Origin: Heliocidaris tuberculata
Taxonomy: Eukaryota > Echinodermata > Echinoidea > Camarodonta > Echinometridae
NCBI GenBank assembly: GCA_025618425.1
Contig: CM046850.1
Span: 12,188,971 to 12,252,970 of the forward strand
Reading direction: 5' to 3'
Length of the DNA stretch: 64,000 bases
In this document: one piece after another, positions 36,601 to 48,120 of the stretch
How the letters are laid out: every line of letters starts with the position of its first letter
Position numbering within the stretch: the first letter of the stretch is position 1
Notes under the pieces: model-generated
Databases searched by the model: none
What the model saw: the letters and a program-made list of their open reading frames with translations, nothing else
Told to the model about the DNA's origin: nothing
Translations under genes and position numbers: made by a program

Positions 36601-39600
36601 AATTGTAGTATCCTGGCACAACCATTCGGATACGATTTGATTTTGGTATTACATGCATTTTCTTGAGACTAAAGCTCCAGCTTACTATTCTACAGATCAA
36701 ACTGGTAAATACATAATGAAGGACTTTTAGAACTACCTTTGGGACTATGTTCCAGCCACCTTAGAAACCTATCCTTGAACACACTGAGGGTGAACATGTA
36801 GTTAGTCTCGCTTGTCCACTCTACAACGTTGCCGCTTTCTAAAGAAACCTGAATGTACGATCATACAAGTCATAAATGTGAAAATTGATTTGAATTCACC
36901 CATTGTCTCTCTCTGGATTTATCACAGCAATGCAGCCAAGCAACTGCACAGATTTTTTTTTTATGGTTATCCATCTGAACAGTACCACAGAAATTCTAAA
37001 CAGATATACCATGTTATTCAGGATCTAAAGGAGCCCAATATTGTCTATACTTGCACATAAACAGCACCCTGACTTTGCAATTTTACTTCTTAGGAAATGC
37101 TCGAACTTTTACATGCCAGAGGTTATGTCATATACATGTAACTAGCAAAGCAAAGGAATTGTAAAATGTGCTACACATTAAAATACAGTGTACATTTATT
37201 TACTATTAATTGATAACAAATATTTAACAAATCATATCAACTGTACAAAGTCAAAAGAAAATCAATACTGGGTCTGAATCTAACCAAGCTAAAAATTATA
37301 TCATATATACAGTGTGTCCCAGAAAAAACGAAACCGAGATGTATCGATGAATTATTATATTTTAATCATAATTATGATCAATAATCAATAGATATTTTTA
37401 AAGCTTAGTCCCTCTTCTTTCATCACGTACTACTTCTATGACACATGCTTCACGCATGAGTGAATGAGAACAATATGAAACAGGGCTTCCAAAAAGTCCA
37501 CTGCACAACGATACCTAGAATTCCAAGTAATATATTAGAAAACATATTTATCATTGCAATATGAAATTAATACTCCTTAATAGATAATTTTCTTCTCTTT
37601 AATTTGACATCTCAATGGATAAAAATGAGCCAGGAATGAGTAAGTTCTGTTTGTTTAAAGTGATGCTTGCATTTCCATAATGAATGAATTCGTTTGTACT
37701 CGCTGCCTGCCATAGCAGTGAACAAAGAAGACAAAAGACTGCATGCGTGGTTGATCGTCAACAAAATGGAGTGGTCAGTATAAAACGTCTCCAAAATGAT
37801 AAACGCTCATTGATCATGAAGAAGGTCTTCATTTATGAATGACATTCATGGAAAATAAAGTTATTTTGTACTGAGAGTGTTGACGGGTATGCCGAGTTTA
37901 CGACTTATTAATTAGATAAACAAACAGCCATAACATCAACACACACACTCACACACACCTATAAATATACGGAGAGAGAGAATGGAAGTGTACATGAGGG
38001 ATGAAGAGTTTTTAGTGTTCCGAGTGGTGTAGGGGATGGAAGTGGAAATGAGTGAGGGAGGGATAGCTAGTTTGATCATGCAAGTTAAACGATTATGCAG
38101 TGGTGTTTGCTTAAATCTAACTAACATCATTGGACCATACACAAACATCCTCTCTCTCTCTCTAACACACATCCACACACGCACAACCACACCCACACAC
38201 ACACACACACACACTCCACACATAAAGTGGGAGAGGAAAAGAGAGGGGGAACTTGGGGGAGTGTAGGGTTTGAGGTTCCGGGAAAGATTGGCATGATGGG
38301 GGGGGGGGGGGGGAGGTGGTGGTAATAATAGGCAATGAGGATGAGGAGGGTGGGATAGTATTGGTTTCTACTCGAAAGCTTTTAGACCATCCATGACTTT
38401 CTCCGCATCCATTCATGCGGAATACCGATGCGGAGTTATGGAACAAAGGATTTTTAAAGATCATTGAAATGTAATCAATATTTAAATTCTAGTTATCTCT
38501 GTCATCCGTTGGTCATTTTTCAAGATTAAGGTGTCAAACGTAAGGGCGGAAAATGAATTTTTTAGACATGTGATTATCTTTTTAAAATTCAAACATCGTT
38601 GGCCAAATGAATTTTTGACATCCCAACTTCACATTGTTATTATTCACTCATGCGTGAAATATGTATCATATGAGTGGTATCGCAGGAAAGAAGAGACTCT
38701 AAGCTTTACAAATATGTGCCACTTATTAATCATAATTGTGATAAAGATATGATTATGCATCGATCAATCTCGGTTTCGTTTTTTCTGGGACACACTGTAT
38801 ATATATATGCATATAAATTTTATTCCTTTACATAGGAAGTATAAAATTAACAACATAGTACAAAGTCCAATAAAATCAATATGACATAAAACAAACTAAA
38901 GAGGAGGGTGAGTTATGGTATAAAGTGAAAAAGAACTTTGGAGCTTTTCTTCTCTTTTTATCCCTATGTGGAAGAATATCACAGTAACAATAGGAACATG
39001 AAAAGGATGGCTCTTCAAATACTTTCATATTCCAAATATGACTCAAAGCAGTTTAAAATTTTCAACCAATATGCTGGTGCCATATGTGTGTGTGAGTAGT
39101 TCCATATACCCATATTGGTGTGCATGCCATTATCTGTTGGTGATTTTCAGCCAAAAGATAATTCATTACCTTTCTGATGATTCTATAAAAGCTTTACAAT
39201 ACATTAATTAATTTTATTCATTTACTACACAATCAACCATTCCCTTTAACTTCAGGAGAGTTTATTTCAATGCAGTCACATGACTAGTACTCAACTATAC
39301 CTTTAATTTTGAAATAAGTTTGTTGAGTCCTTAGAATGACAATTGCTTGACCTTTGACCCTTACCAGAGCAAAACTTTAAGGTGCATACCTTTATTGTTG
39401 TGCCATCCCCTCTTTCTATTTCCTGTATTTGAGAGTTAGTTAGGAAGCTTTCGTCCGTCACTGAATACCATCCTTCATACTCCCCTTTGTAGATGTAACC
39501 TTTGTCTCTCAGTGAGATCTGCAAAGAAAACCAAGATGCAGAGGAAACATAAATAGTTTGCAAAATACAGTTGTGGATCCATCCAGGCTTGGGGGGGGGG

Positions 39601-41837
39601 GGGGGGGGGACACAATTCAAAAAAATAAATTCTCACAAGCAAAACAAAACGAAAAGGTTAATACATTTTGGGGTGATAGTTCACACAAAAAGATGTATGT
39701 CACGTTGGTTTGAAAGAGGGCTACGTGATGGTTGTGCCTTCACCTCCTTCTGCTAGTGTAAAACAATCCACTGGCCCAACTAACCAAGGACCATCTGAAA
39801 GTGTGATATGGGAAAGCAAACTAAAATACTACTGGAAAAGTGGAAAAAGGAGAGCGCTACATAAGGAGTTTTTTTTAATATTTTTTTATTTAAGCAAGTG
39901 AATATGACTGGGCATAAAAATCATTGATTACTGACCCACATGAGCTAGCCAATGTTTCATTTTTGTTTGTAGAAAAGTACATTTTTCCCTCCCCTTAAAA
40001 ATATGGTATTATAATCATTTTTTCCAATTGAAAACAGAGCTTAAAGAATTTTCATATATTAATAGAGAAAATTACAAAAGAAAATAATGTACTAATATTC
40101 AATAAACAAACTCAATGGTACAAAATTTACTTTCAAGTTGAACTGTAACAAGCTTCTGTAGTTCCTACAAGAGAGAAAGTAACACATACAAAAACCCCTT
40201 TCTCTCTGAAATAAGTAAACTGTAAGTTTTTTTTCTTTAAAGACTTACCCAAAATTCATGAACTGCAGTATGATGTCTTTCTTCGGTGGTACGAATGAAA
40301 TCAGTGTAGCCAATATTGCACAATTCAAACAGTCTCTGCATGAAAAGACAGGATAACACAATTTAGAAAATATAGAAAAGCTGTAAAAAGTTATGTAAAG
40401 CATGATGAAGAATGAAATAAAGTATTCTGTTACATTTATGCTCCATGTACATATATGAATACCATTCATTTCTGAAATCTTGTAATATAAATCCTGCAAT
40501 AGCTTTCAAAATTTCTTAAAATTAATTGTATTTCAGAGATACACATAAGACAAAACATGAAGAATTCAAACTTGCTCAGAGCCACAAAACAGTAAATAGA
40601 ATATATAACTACATCTGGAAAAAAAAACTATCTCTGACAAAATTGATATCATCCCAAAATGAAGAGGCCCAAGGTTTCTTCATAAGAATACTGGGAAAAT
40701 AACAATTTTGAACTTTTCCTTACTCTAAATTCATGAGAAACCTCATCACAAAATGCTAAGGGCTCCTTTTCAGCTGTCCTTGCAGCTTTCTGGACTTTGA
40801 GACCATGCTCATCAGTTCCAGTGGCAAAGATGGTGTTAGAAGCTCCCAGAACCCTTTGCCATCTGTGAGCAGCGTCCGCCAAGCATGCCGAGTAGAGGTG
40901 GCCAATATGAGGTGCTGTTTGGAAGAAATATATTGTTACAAGTGATGAAAAATAAACTTGAAGTTATAACACAAGGTATTCTCAAATCAGCACACAATAC
41001 ATATTTTGTAAGTGTCTTTAACATTTTAGATACGATCTGATTTGGGGATGAAACACATTTTTCAGAGGCCCGAGGCAGGGTTATTTTGGGCTTAGTACTG
41101 GTATTCAATGTGTTATAAATATGAATTTGTGTTGAAACTGCATCAAGTTTTCATTGATTCCATCACCTAAACCTACTTTATGATTCATCTTAAATTTAAA
41201 GATGGATATCATTGTCTAATTAATCTGAAAGAAATAAGATAATGTAATGACAGTAACTCACATCTATCAAATACCCAAGTTCTGCTTATAACAAATTTTT
41301 AAATAGTTGAGACCTTTCACCTGTTGATGACTGTAAAGCAAAAGAACTCTAGCCTCAAAACTCACTCAGCAGATATGTTAATACTGACTTCATTAAAGGA
41401 ATCGGCACCTTGGAATATTTTCAACAGAATACATATACATGGTGCCAAATGCCATTAATCATCATCACCGTAGTTGCCTGAGGAAAATATACCGGGATTA
41501 AATCAGATTCAACAGTTTAAAAATTTGACATACCACTACTGCATAATCAATATTTGATGGTGGAAAGTAGTTGAAATTCAGTGTAACATTGGTGAATTAT
41601 TGCTAGGTTTAAAAAGAGGGCAAACATACTCTTCAATATATACTTACTTGCATTAACATAGAAAATTGGAGTGGTGAAAAAAGGACTCTTCTTCGATATT
41701 GGTGTTTGGTTACCATGTTTCTCCCTAACCGAGCATCTCAGGGTCATATTGGAATGAAGGCATCGTGCAGTGAGATGGGAACGGCACCACTCCTGGTGAA
41801 GCAGTGATCTCCTCAAACTCTGATAAGCTTTCATCAT
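27637..41837 (-). CDS. MARS2: Methionyl-tRNA synthetase, mitochondrial
   Basis: The enzyme charges mitochondrial tRNA-Met with methionine. Twelve exons (coding order): 41837-41648, 40914-40724, 40335-40249, 39518-39390, 36848-36737, 35901-35771, 34519-34413, 33624-33525, 31880-31769, 31112-30897, 29958-29840, 27906-27637 (TGA). All junctions are GT-AG and phases close, giving 587 residues, near the roughly 590 of vertebrate MARS2. The N-terminus is Arg-rich and poor in acids, as in a matrix-targeting presequence. [11 protein letters not shown] leads to HIGH at 66-69, TGTDEHG follows, then the FIRTTEERH region. KMSKS is at 349-353, split by the intron between K349 and M350. NYLTVSGYP and the C-terminal anticodon-binding helices ([25 protein letters not shown]) follow. 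There is no appended tRNA-binding domain. The start at 41837 is the first of two ATGs in tandem. Confidence 0.95.
28450..29800 (-). mobile_element. 5'-truncated LINE (L1/Tx1-like), 3' end
   Basis: It lies in MARS2 intron 11, sense on the minus strand. An open frame of about 386 codons (29798-28638) covers the region after the RT domain and ends with a zinc-binding motif [17 protein letters not shown] followed by an Arg/Trp region (RVKTVWNFV), typical of zf-RVT tails. A minus-strand poly-A (T run at about 28451-28459) marks the 3' end. RT catalytic motifs are missing because of 5' truncation. The frame is unbroken, suggesting recent insertion. It shares strand with MARS2. Confidence 0.8.
30545..30868 (-). 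mobile_element. tRNA-derived SINE
   Basis: On the minus strand an A box TAGTCAAGTGG (30857-30847) and a B box GGTTCGATCCC (30813-30803) form a tRNA-like head. A conserved-looking body (CAAGGCATTTTATC, CTCCACCCAGGTG, GGGTACCCGGTAGGA) follows, and a TAATAATA tail at about 30600-30548. It sits in MARS2 intron 10. Confidence 0.75.
31769..31880 (-). CDS. MARS2: MARS2 exon 9 with KMSKS loop
   Basis: The exon opens [13 protein letters not shown] after CAG; with the Lys ending exon 8 it forms KMSKS, the class I catalytic loop that stabilises the adenylation transition state. Confidence 0.95.
31925..32080. repeat. (ATCC)n/(ATCT)n microsatellite
   Basis: Runs of CCATCCATCCATC and CAATCAATC with interruptions; further patches at 32515-32555 and 33410-33480. 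Confidence 0.8.
32096..32503. mobile_element. 408-bp MITE (CCCTTTCNNGACA ends), copy 2
   Basis: Starts CCCTTTCGAGACA and ends TGTCCTGAAAGGG; homologous throughout to 17401-17808. Confidence 0.82.
32591..33104. repeat. Tandem array of about 157-bp units containing a MITE
   Basis: GCTCTGGGCTTTATTTTATC begins at 32591, 32749 and 32905. Each unit joins a GGGTTAGGGT segment to part of the GGGGAGCGTTTCAT MITE; only the last copy has both MITE ends (about 32964-33103). Units are near-identical, so the expansion is recent. Confidence 0.85.
33136..33275. mobile_element. Inverted copy of the GGGGAGCGTTTCAT MITE
   Basis: GGGGAGCGTTTCATGAAAGG through CGCTCCCC, in the opposite internal orientation to the preceding array and separated from it by GGTTAGGGTTAGGGTTAGG. 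Confidence 0.8.
34915..35673. mobile_element. TTAA-flanked foldback MITE, intact copy
   Basis: TTAAAGGAGAATGAAACCC at the left is mirrored by GGGTTTCATTCTCCTTTTTAA at the right. Internal arms are inverted (CCACTGACCT near 35118, AGGTCAGTGGG near 35484). It is related to 5457-11168 and shows that copy's pre-insertion sequence. Confidence 0.82.
36043..36235. repeat. Degenerate TTAGGG-like tract
   Basis: Many GGTTAGGGT words are interspersed with variants over about 190 bp in a MARS2 intron. Shorter tracts lie at 3785-3845, 32635, 33108-33130 and 34285-34330. This is interstitial, not a chromosome end. Confidence 0.75.
37310..38797. mobile_element. Tc1/mariner-like non-autonomous element, TA-flanked
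   Basis: CAGTGTGTCCCAGAAAAAAC begins at 37310 and its inverse ends at 38797, flanked by TA on both sides. The inverted ends continue with mismatches for at least 120 bp. The 1.5-kb interior holds (CA)n at about 38165-38220 and a G run at 38301, and no transposase frame. Confidence 0.85.
40724..40914 (-). CDS. MARS2: MARS2 exon 2 with HIGH motif and DEHG loop
   Basis: It completes [18 protein letters not shown] and encodes [16 protein letters not shown], core Rossmann-fold elements for ATP and Met binding. Acceptor AACAG, donor GTAAGG. Confidence 0.95.
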
Positions 41838-43126
41838 GATGTCAAATCTAAGAAGTTGCCATAATCACAGCCATCTAAAGTATGAATAATTCTGTACATA
41901 CAGTACACAAAAAGAAAACAAGAAAAAAGGAAAGAAAAACCTTTATATTATTACAAGACATCATAACTTTTGAATATGAACACTATTCAGGAATTCATCT
42001 CCTGACAATGAAACATGTCAAGAAAGATATACTCCTTTTTACTGAAAGAATACCATAGTTCGAAACTCTCTTCAGAACTACTCTACAGAAGAGTACAAAC
42101 AGTTCTCTTCAGAAATACACTCTCCAAACTTCCGTGACCTGCTCACAACTTTCTTAATCTCAATTTTTGTTTTCTTCTTGTTTTCTTTCTTTCTTTTTTC
42201 CTCTTTCCATTTCACATTTTTGGTGTAGAAACACTGTAAATAAAAACCAGAAATAGTTTCATATAAGTGGTTGATTTAATTCAATTCAAATTCCTTGTCT
42301 TTTCTTTAATTTTAGTTTTCCTAAATTCCTCTATAAATGCCCCGTAAATGGCTTGTCACACACAGACGGCCGCAGTATACGCGTGCGGGATATTAGCACA
42401 ATAAAATTTAGCTTCGGAACTGCTCAGTGTTGCACTGCCTTGTACCCCTTTCATCTACAGCGCACATTCCGTGCCGATCTCGCCGTCTTTGTAATGCTAA
42501 TCACACAGCAAAAGTTACACATGATTGGTAGACTCTAAGTAAATCCACATCGATGTCACCATAAATAGTATTTTTTTCATATTTCTAATGATCCGATCGC
42601 TGAAGAGGTCGGATGAGCTGAAAGAGGAAGATTTTAGCAAACTGTGAAGGTAGTTTGCAAGGTTCACCGTACATGGAAATGGATGAATCTTGCCCATTGA
42701 TTTTTTTTGTTTACTTGTCTGATGTCTCTCCGTAGGCACTCACACTTATGAGAGGTTATTGTAGATAACCTCGCACTTTGTGACCACCGCCAAAATTTAC
42801 ACAGCCCCACAAAGTGATGGTTCCGCGAGTGCTCCGTAGGGGAGATTGCCTCCCGTGTTTTGCTTGAACTTTGAAGTTCAAAGTCATATTTCATAAAACA
42901 TTAAGCCTGTAGTCTGTTAGACTGAAAATTCTGTCTCTCGTTCGTTAGCCTCGTTTTGGATAGCGTTAGCTATTCACTTAGAGACAGAAATGGCCTATCA
43001 CTCTGCTGTGCAAACTTACTGACTGCCGACGTCCAGTCGGCATGTAGTTGGAAAATCCATATTTTTAATATTTTCATATATTTTTATAAATCAAATAGAT
43101 TAGGCCTAGGCTCTATATGTTATAAC
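41838..43126. other. Region upstream of MARS2
   Basis: This should hold the MARS2 promoter and 5' UTR. No TATA box is evident. 42735-43090 is a repeat found inverted at 47828-48005. Confidence 0.5.
42735..43090. repeat. Repeat inverted with 47828-48005
   Basis: GAGGTTATTGTAGATAACCTC hairpin plus a segment (GTGCAAACTTACTGACTGCC, CATGTAGTTGGAAAATCCAT) whose reverse complement is at 47831-47945. Confidence 0.8.
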
Positions 43127-44563
43127 CAGGGCTCGACACTAACAGAGGTCCGGAGGTCAAAGTCCCCCAAAATGATGTGTTGGACCACCAAATTTGAAGA
43201 AAAAAAACAAGGAAATAAAAATCACATGGTGACCACCAAAATTTTGAAATCGCCGGTCCTCCCAAATCAAGGAAAGAGCTCAATGCGATGAACAAATGCG
43301 TCACACATTTTCACAAAACGTTCACATGTTGATGATAAACAGCGAGAGCTAGTGATATGCACATGATTGTTTAAATTACTCTTTTGTGTGTGTATGTGTG
43401 TAATTGGGTTTTTACAGACGTGTATCAATCAGATATGATTATTTACGTCTGGGGACCAACCTTTAACGTCACCATCCGAAAGACGTGACTCAGTTTCGAA
43501 CCTGGGTCCGCTGAATCAGTTTATAACTTCCACTGTTAGCTGGATTACAGGCGCACGCCACAACGCCCAGTTGTGGCATCGTTTTGAAGTCTTGCATTTA
43601 ATTTGAACATAAACTCTGCCATGTAAAAGTTGGTTAGACATTTTTAAAAATTGGCTTAAATTTCTCTTTAATTGTAGCTCAAAGCTGAAACCTCATGCCA
43701 CAATTCGATCTCTAATAAAAGACATTTGTATTCTTTTATTTAATTTGATTTTTTGTTAGATTCCTGTTTCAAACAGTTGGTTTTGGTGTCAAAATATTGA
43801 ATTTCTCTGAATATCCTTCCTTCTCAAACACATTTAAGTCACGTCACTCACATTCGCGATCGCGATAGCAGATTTTTGCAATCGCGAACATTAGTCATGT
43901 GACTATACATGTACTTGAGAATGAAGAATAATTGAAGAAATTCAATAATTTGACACCAAATCTGAATTATTGCAACAGGAATTCAATAAAAAATCATATT
44001 AAATGAAAGAATATAAATGTCTTTTACTGAAGAATGAATTAAGACATGAGATTTTAGCTCTGAGCTAGAATAAAAGTGAAATTCAAGCAAATTTTTACGT
44101 ATCTAACCAACTTTAACGTAGTAGAATTTATGTACATTAAGTGCTGGCATTTTTATTGAGCAGTTTAAGGTAATAATTCAAGCTTCAATCATCACCTCCC
44201 TGATCAAAGAGATCGGAAGTCTGGTTTCTCAGGCTTCACCTTTTTGCGGCGCAAATTAGTGCAGTCGTTAATCAACTGGAAATGTTTTCGCGAGCTGTTA
44301 GATTCGCATTCCAACATCAACTCGCGAAATTTGCGGTAATAACGTCTTTTACATACAGTATGTCAAAGTGAAAGTGAAAGCGCATGTCATGAAATTGAAA
44401 ACAATACAGCAAACAAATAATTCTAAACGTTTGAAAAAAAATCATATTTATTTTATTATTTAATGTGGACCACCAAAATTGAGAGTGGTCCACCAAAAAT
44501 GAAAGGAGGTTAAATTTGGTGGACCAACTGGACCATCAAAATTTTCAGTTAGTGTCGAGCCCT
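43127..44563. mobile_element. hAT-like non-autonomous element, 8-bp target duplication
   Basis: Ends CAGGGCTCGACACTAAC and GTTAGTGTCGAGCCCT are inverted. GTTATAAC occurs directly before (43119-43126) and after (44564-44571), an 8-bp duplication as in hAT elements. Subterminal GGACCACCAAA words repeat at both ends. The middle, about 43612-44130, is a long imperfect inverted repeat. No transposase is encoded. Confidence 0.85.
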
Positions 44564-44571
44564 GTTATAAC

Positions 44572-45429
44572 GGATATGTTCACTTATCAATTTGACTGTT
44601 TTATTCCTTTTAATGCTCATTTTTCAGATAATTCAGGGTCCAAGTTATTCTCTGTTTGAAAATATTGCAGCCGTATTCAAACTGTCTCATACTGCTCAGG
44701 AATGAAGATGGCATCTGAATTTCGCTACCAATTTCGCTTTCCTTCCAGTCTACGTACAAGGGAAAATGATTATGAAGGGAAAATGTGATAAATTGATTTA
44801 ATACGAACTAGTATTGATTTCAAAGCGGTTATTTCTTTAGATTTAATCTTCATTTTTTCGCACTAAAATAAAAATATTCAATGTATCAAAAAGGAAATGC
44901 ATGAAAATCAATGAATTTATCACATTTTTCCTTCATAATGGAAAATGTGCAGAGAAGGGCCACTCGACTTGTTCCTTCTTTGAAAGGTCTCAGCTACGAA
45001 GGAAGACTACATAAACTGAAACTGCCTACCCTGGTTTATAGACGAGCTCGAGGCGATATGATTGAGATCTTCAAAATGATAAAGATATATGATCCAATTG
45101 TGACGCCTCTTCTTGAGCTCAATATTTCCAGGAGGGGTAATAGCTTTAAGATAAGCAAAAGATGAGTCAATAAAAAGTAAACATAGTAATTTCTTTTCCA
45201 TGAGAGTGGTAAATACTGTATGTGGAACAGCCTCCCAAACTGCGTTGTGGAGGCTGATAGTGTCATACATTTTGAAAATAAATTAGGTAGGTTCTGGCAC
45301 AATACTGAATTTAAATTTAAATACATGTACAGAGCAGATCCCCCCTAATCGTGCCGATACTGCCGGAGTCCTATCAGGCAACCAGGATCTGGACATAAAG
45401 GCATCACTACCTGCGTCCAGAACTCAACC
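44572..45429. other. Intergenic sequence, possible LINE tail fragment
   Basis: 44938-45165 can be read as VQRRATRLVPSLKGLSYEGR...LKLPTLVYRRARGDMIEIFKM, matching the tail region after RT in many CR1/Jockey-like LINEs. It is a short decayed remnant with no RT motifs. Confidence 0.6.
44941..45400 (+). pseudogene. LINE reverse-transcriptase C-terminal remnant
   Basis: The peptide VQRRATRLVP, LSYEGRLHKLKLPTL, YRRARGDMIEIFKM is the familiar sequence following the RT domain of CR1/Jockey-type LINEs. The frame stops at 45165, but NSLPNCVVEADSVIHFENK-like residues appear in a shifted frame to about 45290, so it is frameshifted and truncated. Confidence 0.72.
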
Positions 45430-45926
45430 TTAAAGGGGGTACCCAATGCTGAAACAATGTTAGTTCATTTAAAAGATCATGATTTTATTAGCAGAAAATC
45501 ATCTGCCTAAAGTTTTTTAAAAATTCGTGTTGCCAGAAAAATCCCCGAAATACGGTAAGACTTCAGGGTATTTTGGCCCCTCAGCTGTGTCCCAATTTCA
45601 GCTAGGTAACCACAATGACGTCAAAGTGGTTACCCAGGTTCGCGTATTGCAGATGTGTTGCGCGCTAGACTGTACAAAATGCATTACACCTTGCGCGCAT
45701 TTTGCTATAATTGCGCGACAAGGTAACCACTTTGACGTCATTGTGGTTACCTGGCTGAAATTGGGACACAGCTGAGGGGCCAAAATATCCTGAAATCTTA
45801 CCATATTTCGGGGATTTTCTGGCAACACGAATTTTAAAAAAAATTTAAGGCAGATGATTTTCTTCTAATAAAATCATGATCTTTTAAATGAACTAACATT
45901 GTTTCAGCATTGGGTACCCCCTTTAA
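45430..45926. mobile_element. Long-hairpin foldback MITE flanked by TTAA
   Basis: The left arm begins TTAAAGGGGGTACCCAATGC and the right arm ends in its inverse with TTTAA. The arms are about 200 bp, nearly perfect, around a loop of about 75 bp. TGACGTCA is embedded in both arms. Confidence 0.87.
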
Positions 45927-46299
45927 GTAACCTTAATAAGTAACCTTAAGAGATAAAACCTTCATAAACTTTTGCAACATGTACCGTTGCATAAATATAC
46001 ACATCGCTTGTGATATGCACTTGCTTCATGTAGATGCCGTAGTGCAGAGTCTAACTAAGTCTATTTTTTGTGTTTTATTATGGACTGAAGTTTAGTTCTT
46101 ACATATATTCCAATATATCTGATACAGACAATTTTAGCTCTGTATTAGCATTTTTTCTTCTTTGTTTAATAATAATGTTGAATAGATCTAAAAAGACCAT
46201 GACATGAAAAGTGAAATAAAATAGAAAAAAAATCATAGAAAAGATGGGGATTTGATTTGACCCCCCCCCCAAAAAAAAAAAAAATGTGCCTGTGCTAAC

Positions 46300-46895
46300 T
46301 TAAAGGGCAATCCAACTTTGCTGATAAGATGATTTGTGTGAAAGCAGAAAAATAAGAAAAACATGATGGTGAAAGTTTGAAAAGAAATCGGACAAGGACA
46401 AAGAAAGTTAATGATGTTTGAAATATGAGATCACTACATCTTGCAAATCTCAAATTGGCAATTTGGTTAGTCGATTGTGACATCTTTGTGGACAACTCTC
46501 CCATTTGTCGTACACAAAAATATCATTAATTTGCGGTTTTCTTCTAGGCGCTTTTACCCTCGGGGCAGTACTCAAAATATATTGGAGATAGCATATTGTT
46601 ATAGGTCCTCATGGTAGAAAAAGATCCGACTAAGTATCGCATTTTGAAAAAAGTGACATTTTAGTCATTTAGTGTGTTGGAGCGAATGGGGGAGTTGTCC
46701 ACAGCTACATCACAGTGACATTACCTATTTGGCCAATTTGAAATTCCCATACATGTATGTATAGTGATTACAACATTGAAAAATTCATAACTTACTTAAT
46801 GCTTGTCCGATTTCGTTCAAACTTTCACCAATCTGCTTCTCTGATTTTTCCTTTCTTTCAAAGCAACTTGCTATTAAGTTTGGATTTCCCTTTAA
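46300..46895. mobile_element. TTAA-flanked MITE with TTAAAGGGCAATCCA ends
   Basis: The left end TTAAAGGGCAATCCAACTT is inverted at the right as AAGTTTGGATTTCCCTTTAA. Further inverted segments include GAAAGTTTGAA/TTCAAACTTTC and GACAACTCTCCC/GGGGGAGTTGTC. Confidence 0.82.
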
Positions 46896-48120
46896 AGAAT
46901 GCACTCGTATTCAATTTTATGTTGAATTTCAAGTGATTTTATCATTTCTCATATTAATAACAAAATACAGAAATTGACATAGAAACAGAATATCTTGTTA
47001 TATTATAAATGCACTTGCTGCTGACCTCCTATGTGAGGACTTATCTTTTTCATAACTACAAGGTACAAATTTTGTTTACAAGTGACATTTACAATGATAA
47101 CATGTGGAAAGTTGCTAGTGAACTCTGCTTTACGATACTGTTGAAAATTCCATCAAAACATTCCAAATATCAATGAAGTTACAGGATTTTTCCTGTTGCA
47201 GCAATTCTTTAACAAATAATTAATCTACCAATTAATTTTCTAATGAGTAGTTAATTAATTATAACTGAATTACAAAATAGTTATTTATGTAATGTATGCT
47301 CTATGACTTGGTGAAAATACCATCAAAATATACCAAATAATAAGGAAATTACGGAAATTTGTCTGTTTGCGGCAATTAGCTCATTAACAAATAATAAGCT
47401 AATTAATTTCCTAATTGGTAATTACTAATTAATTAATTACAGAAGGGTCTATACATTGATCAAATAATAAAATATTGAGTTTCCTTCCTTATCACAATCA
47501 CATGTTCTTTCCTGAAGGTTTTATCTAGAAAAATGAATGTTTTTTACATTTTTGATAAGACCATCCTTTATATTGGTCATGGTCGGTCACAGATTTTGAG
47601 AGGTCTCAATGGTAAACAATGGCGATATTTAAACCAGATTTATAATCTTAAAAAAATCATAACTCGCTTAATATTTGTCCTAGAGCTATGGTTTACATGT
47701 ATCATTTTAAATGGTTTTTCAAGCCCTTTCCAATGATATAAGTTACAATGTAATTCCACAATTTTAATTTTTTTGTCACATACCTACCGTATGGTAGAGA
47801 CACACGCATGTGGCTGTATACACTGCCTTTATAAAAATATATGAAAATATTAAAAATATGGATTTTCCAACTACATGCCGACTGCACGTCGGCGGTCAGT
47901 AAGTTTGCACAGCAGAGTGATAGCCCGTTTCTGTCTGTAAGTGAGGGCCAACCCCACTCACACTTATGCGAGGTTATTGGAGATAACCTCGCACTCTGTA
48001 CCTTCATCAGCAGGAGGCGCACGTCCGATATTGGAGACTGTTTCCTATTTGGGAGACCATCTCTATTATCAGAGACTTATGTCAACATTTTTGATGGCGA
48101 GTAGGGAGTCTATGCTCATA
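46896..48120. other. Intergenic AT-rich sequence
   Basis: 47140-47420 has repeated AATTAATTA words and two diverged copies of CATCAAAAYATWCCAAATA. 47828-48005 is the inverted repeat partner of 42735-43090. No gene is seen. Confidence 0.55.
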
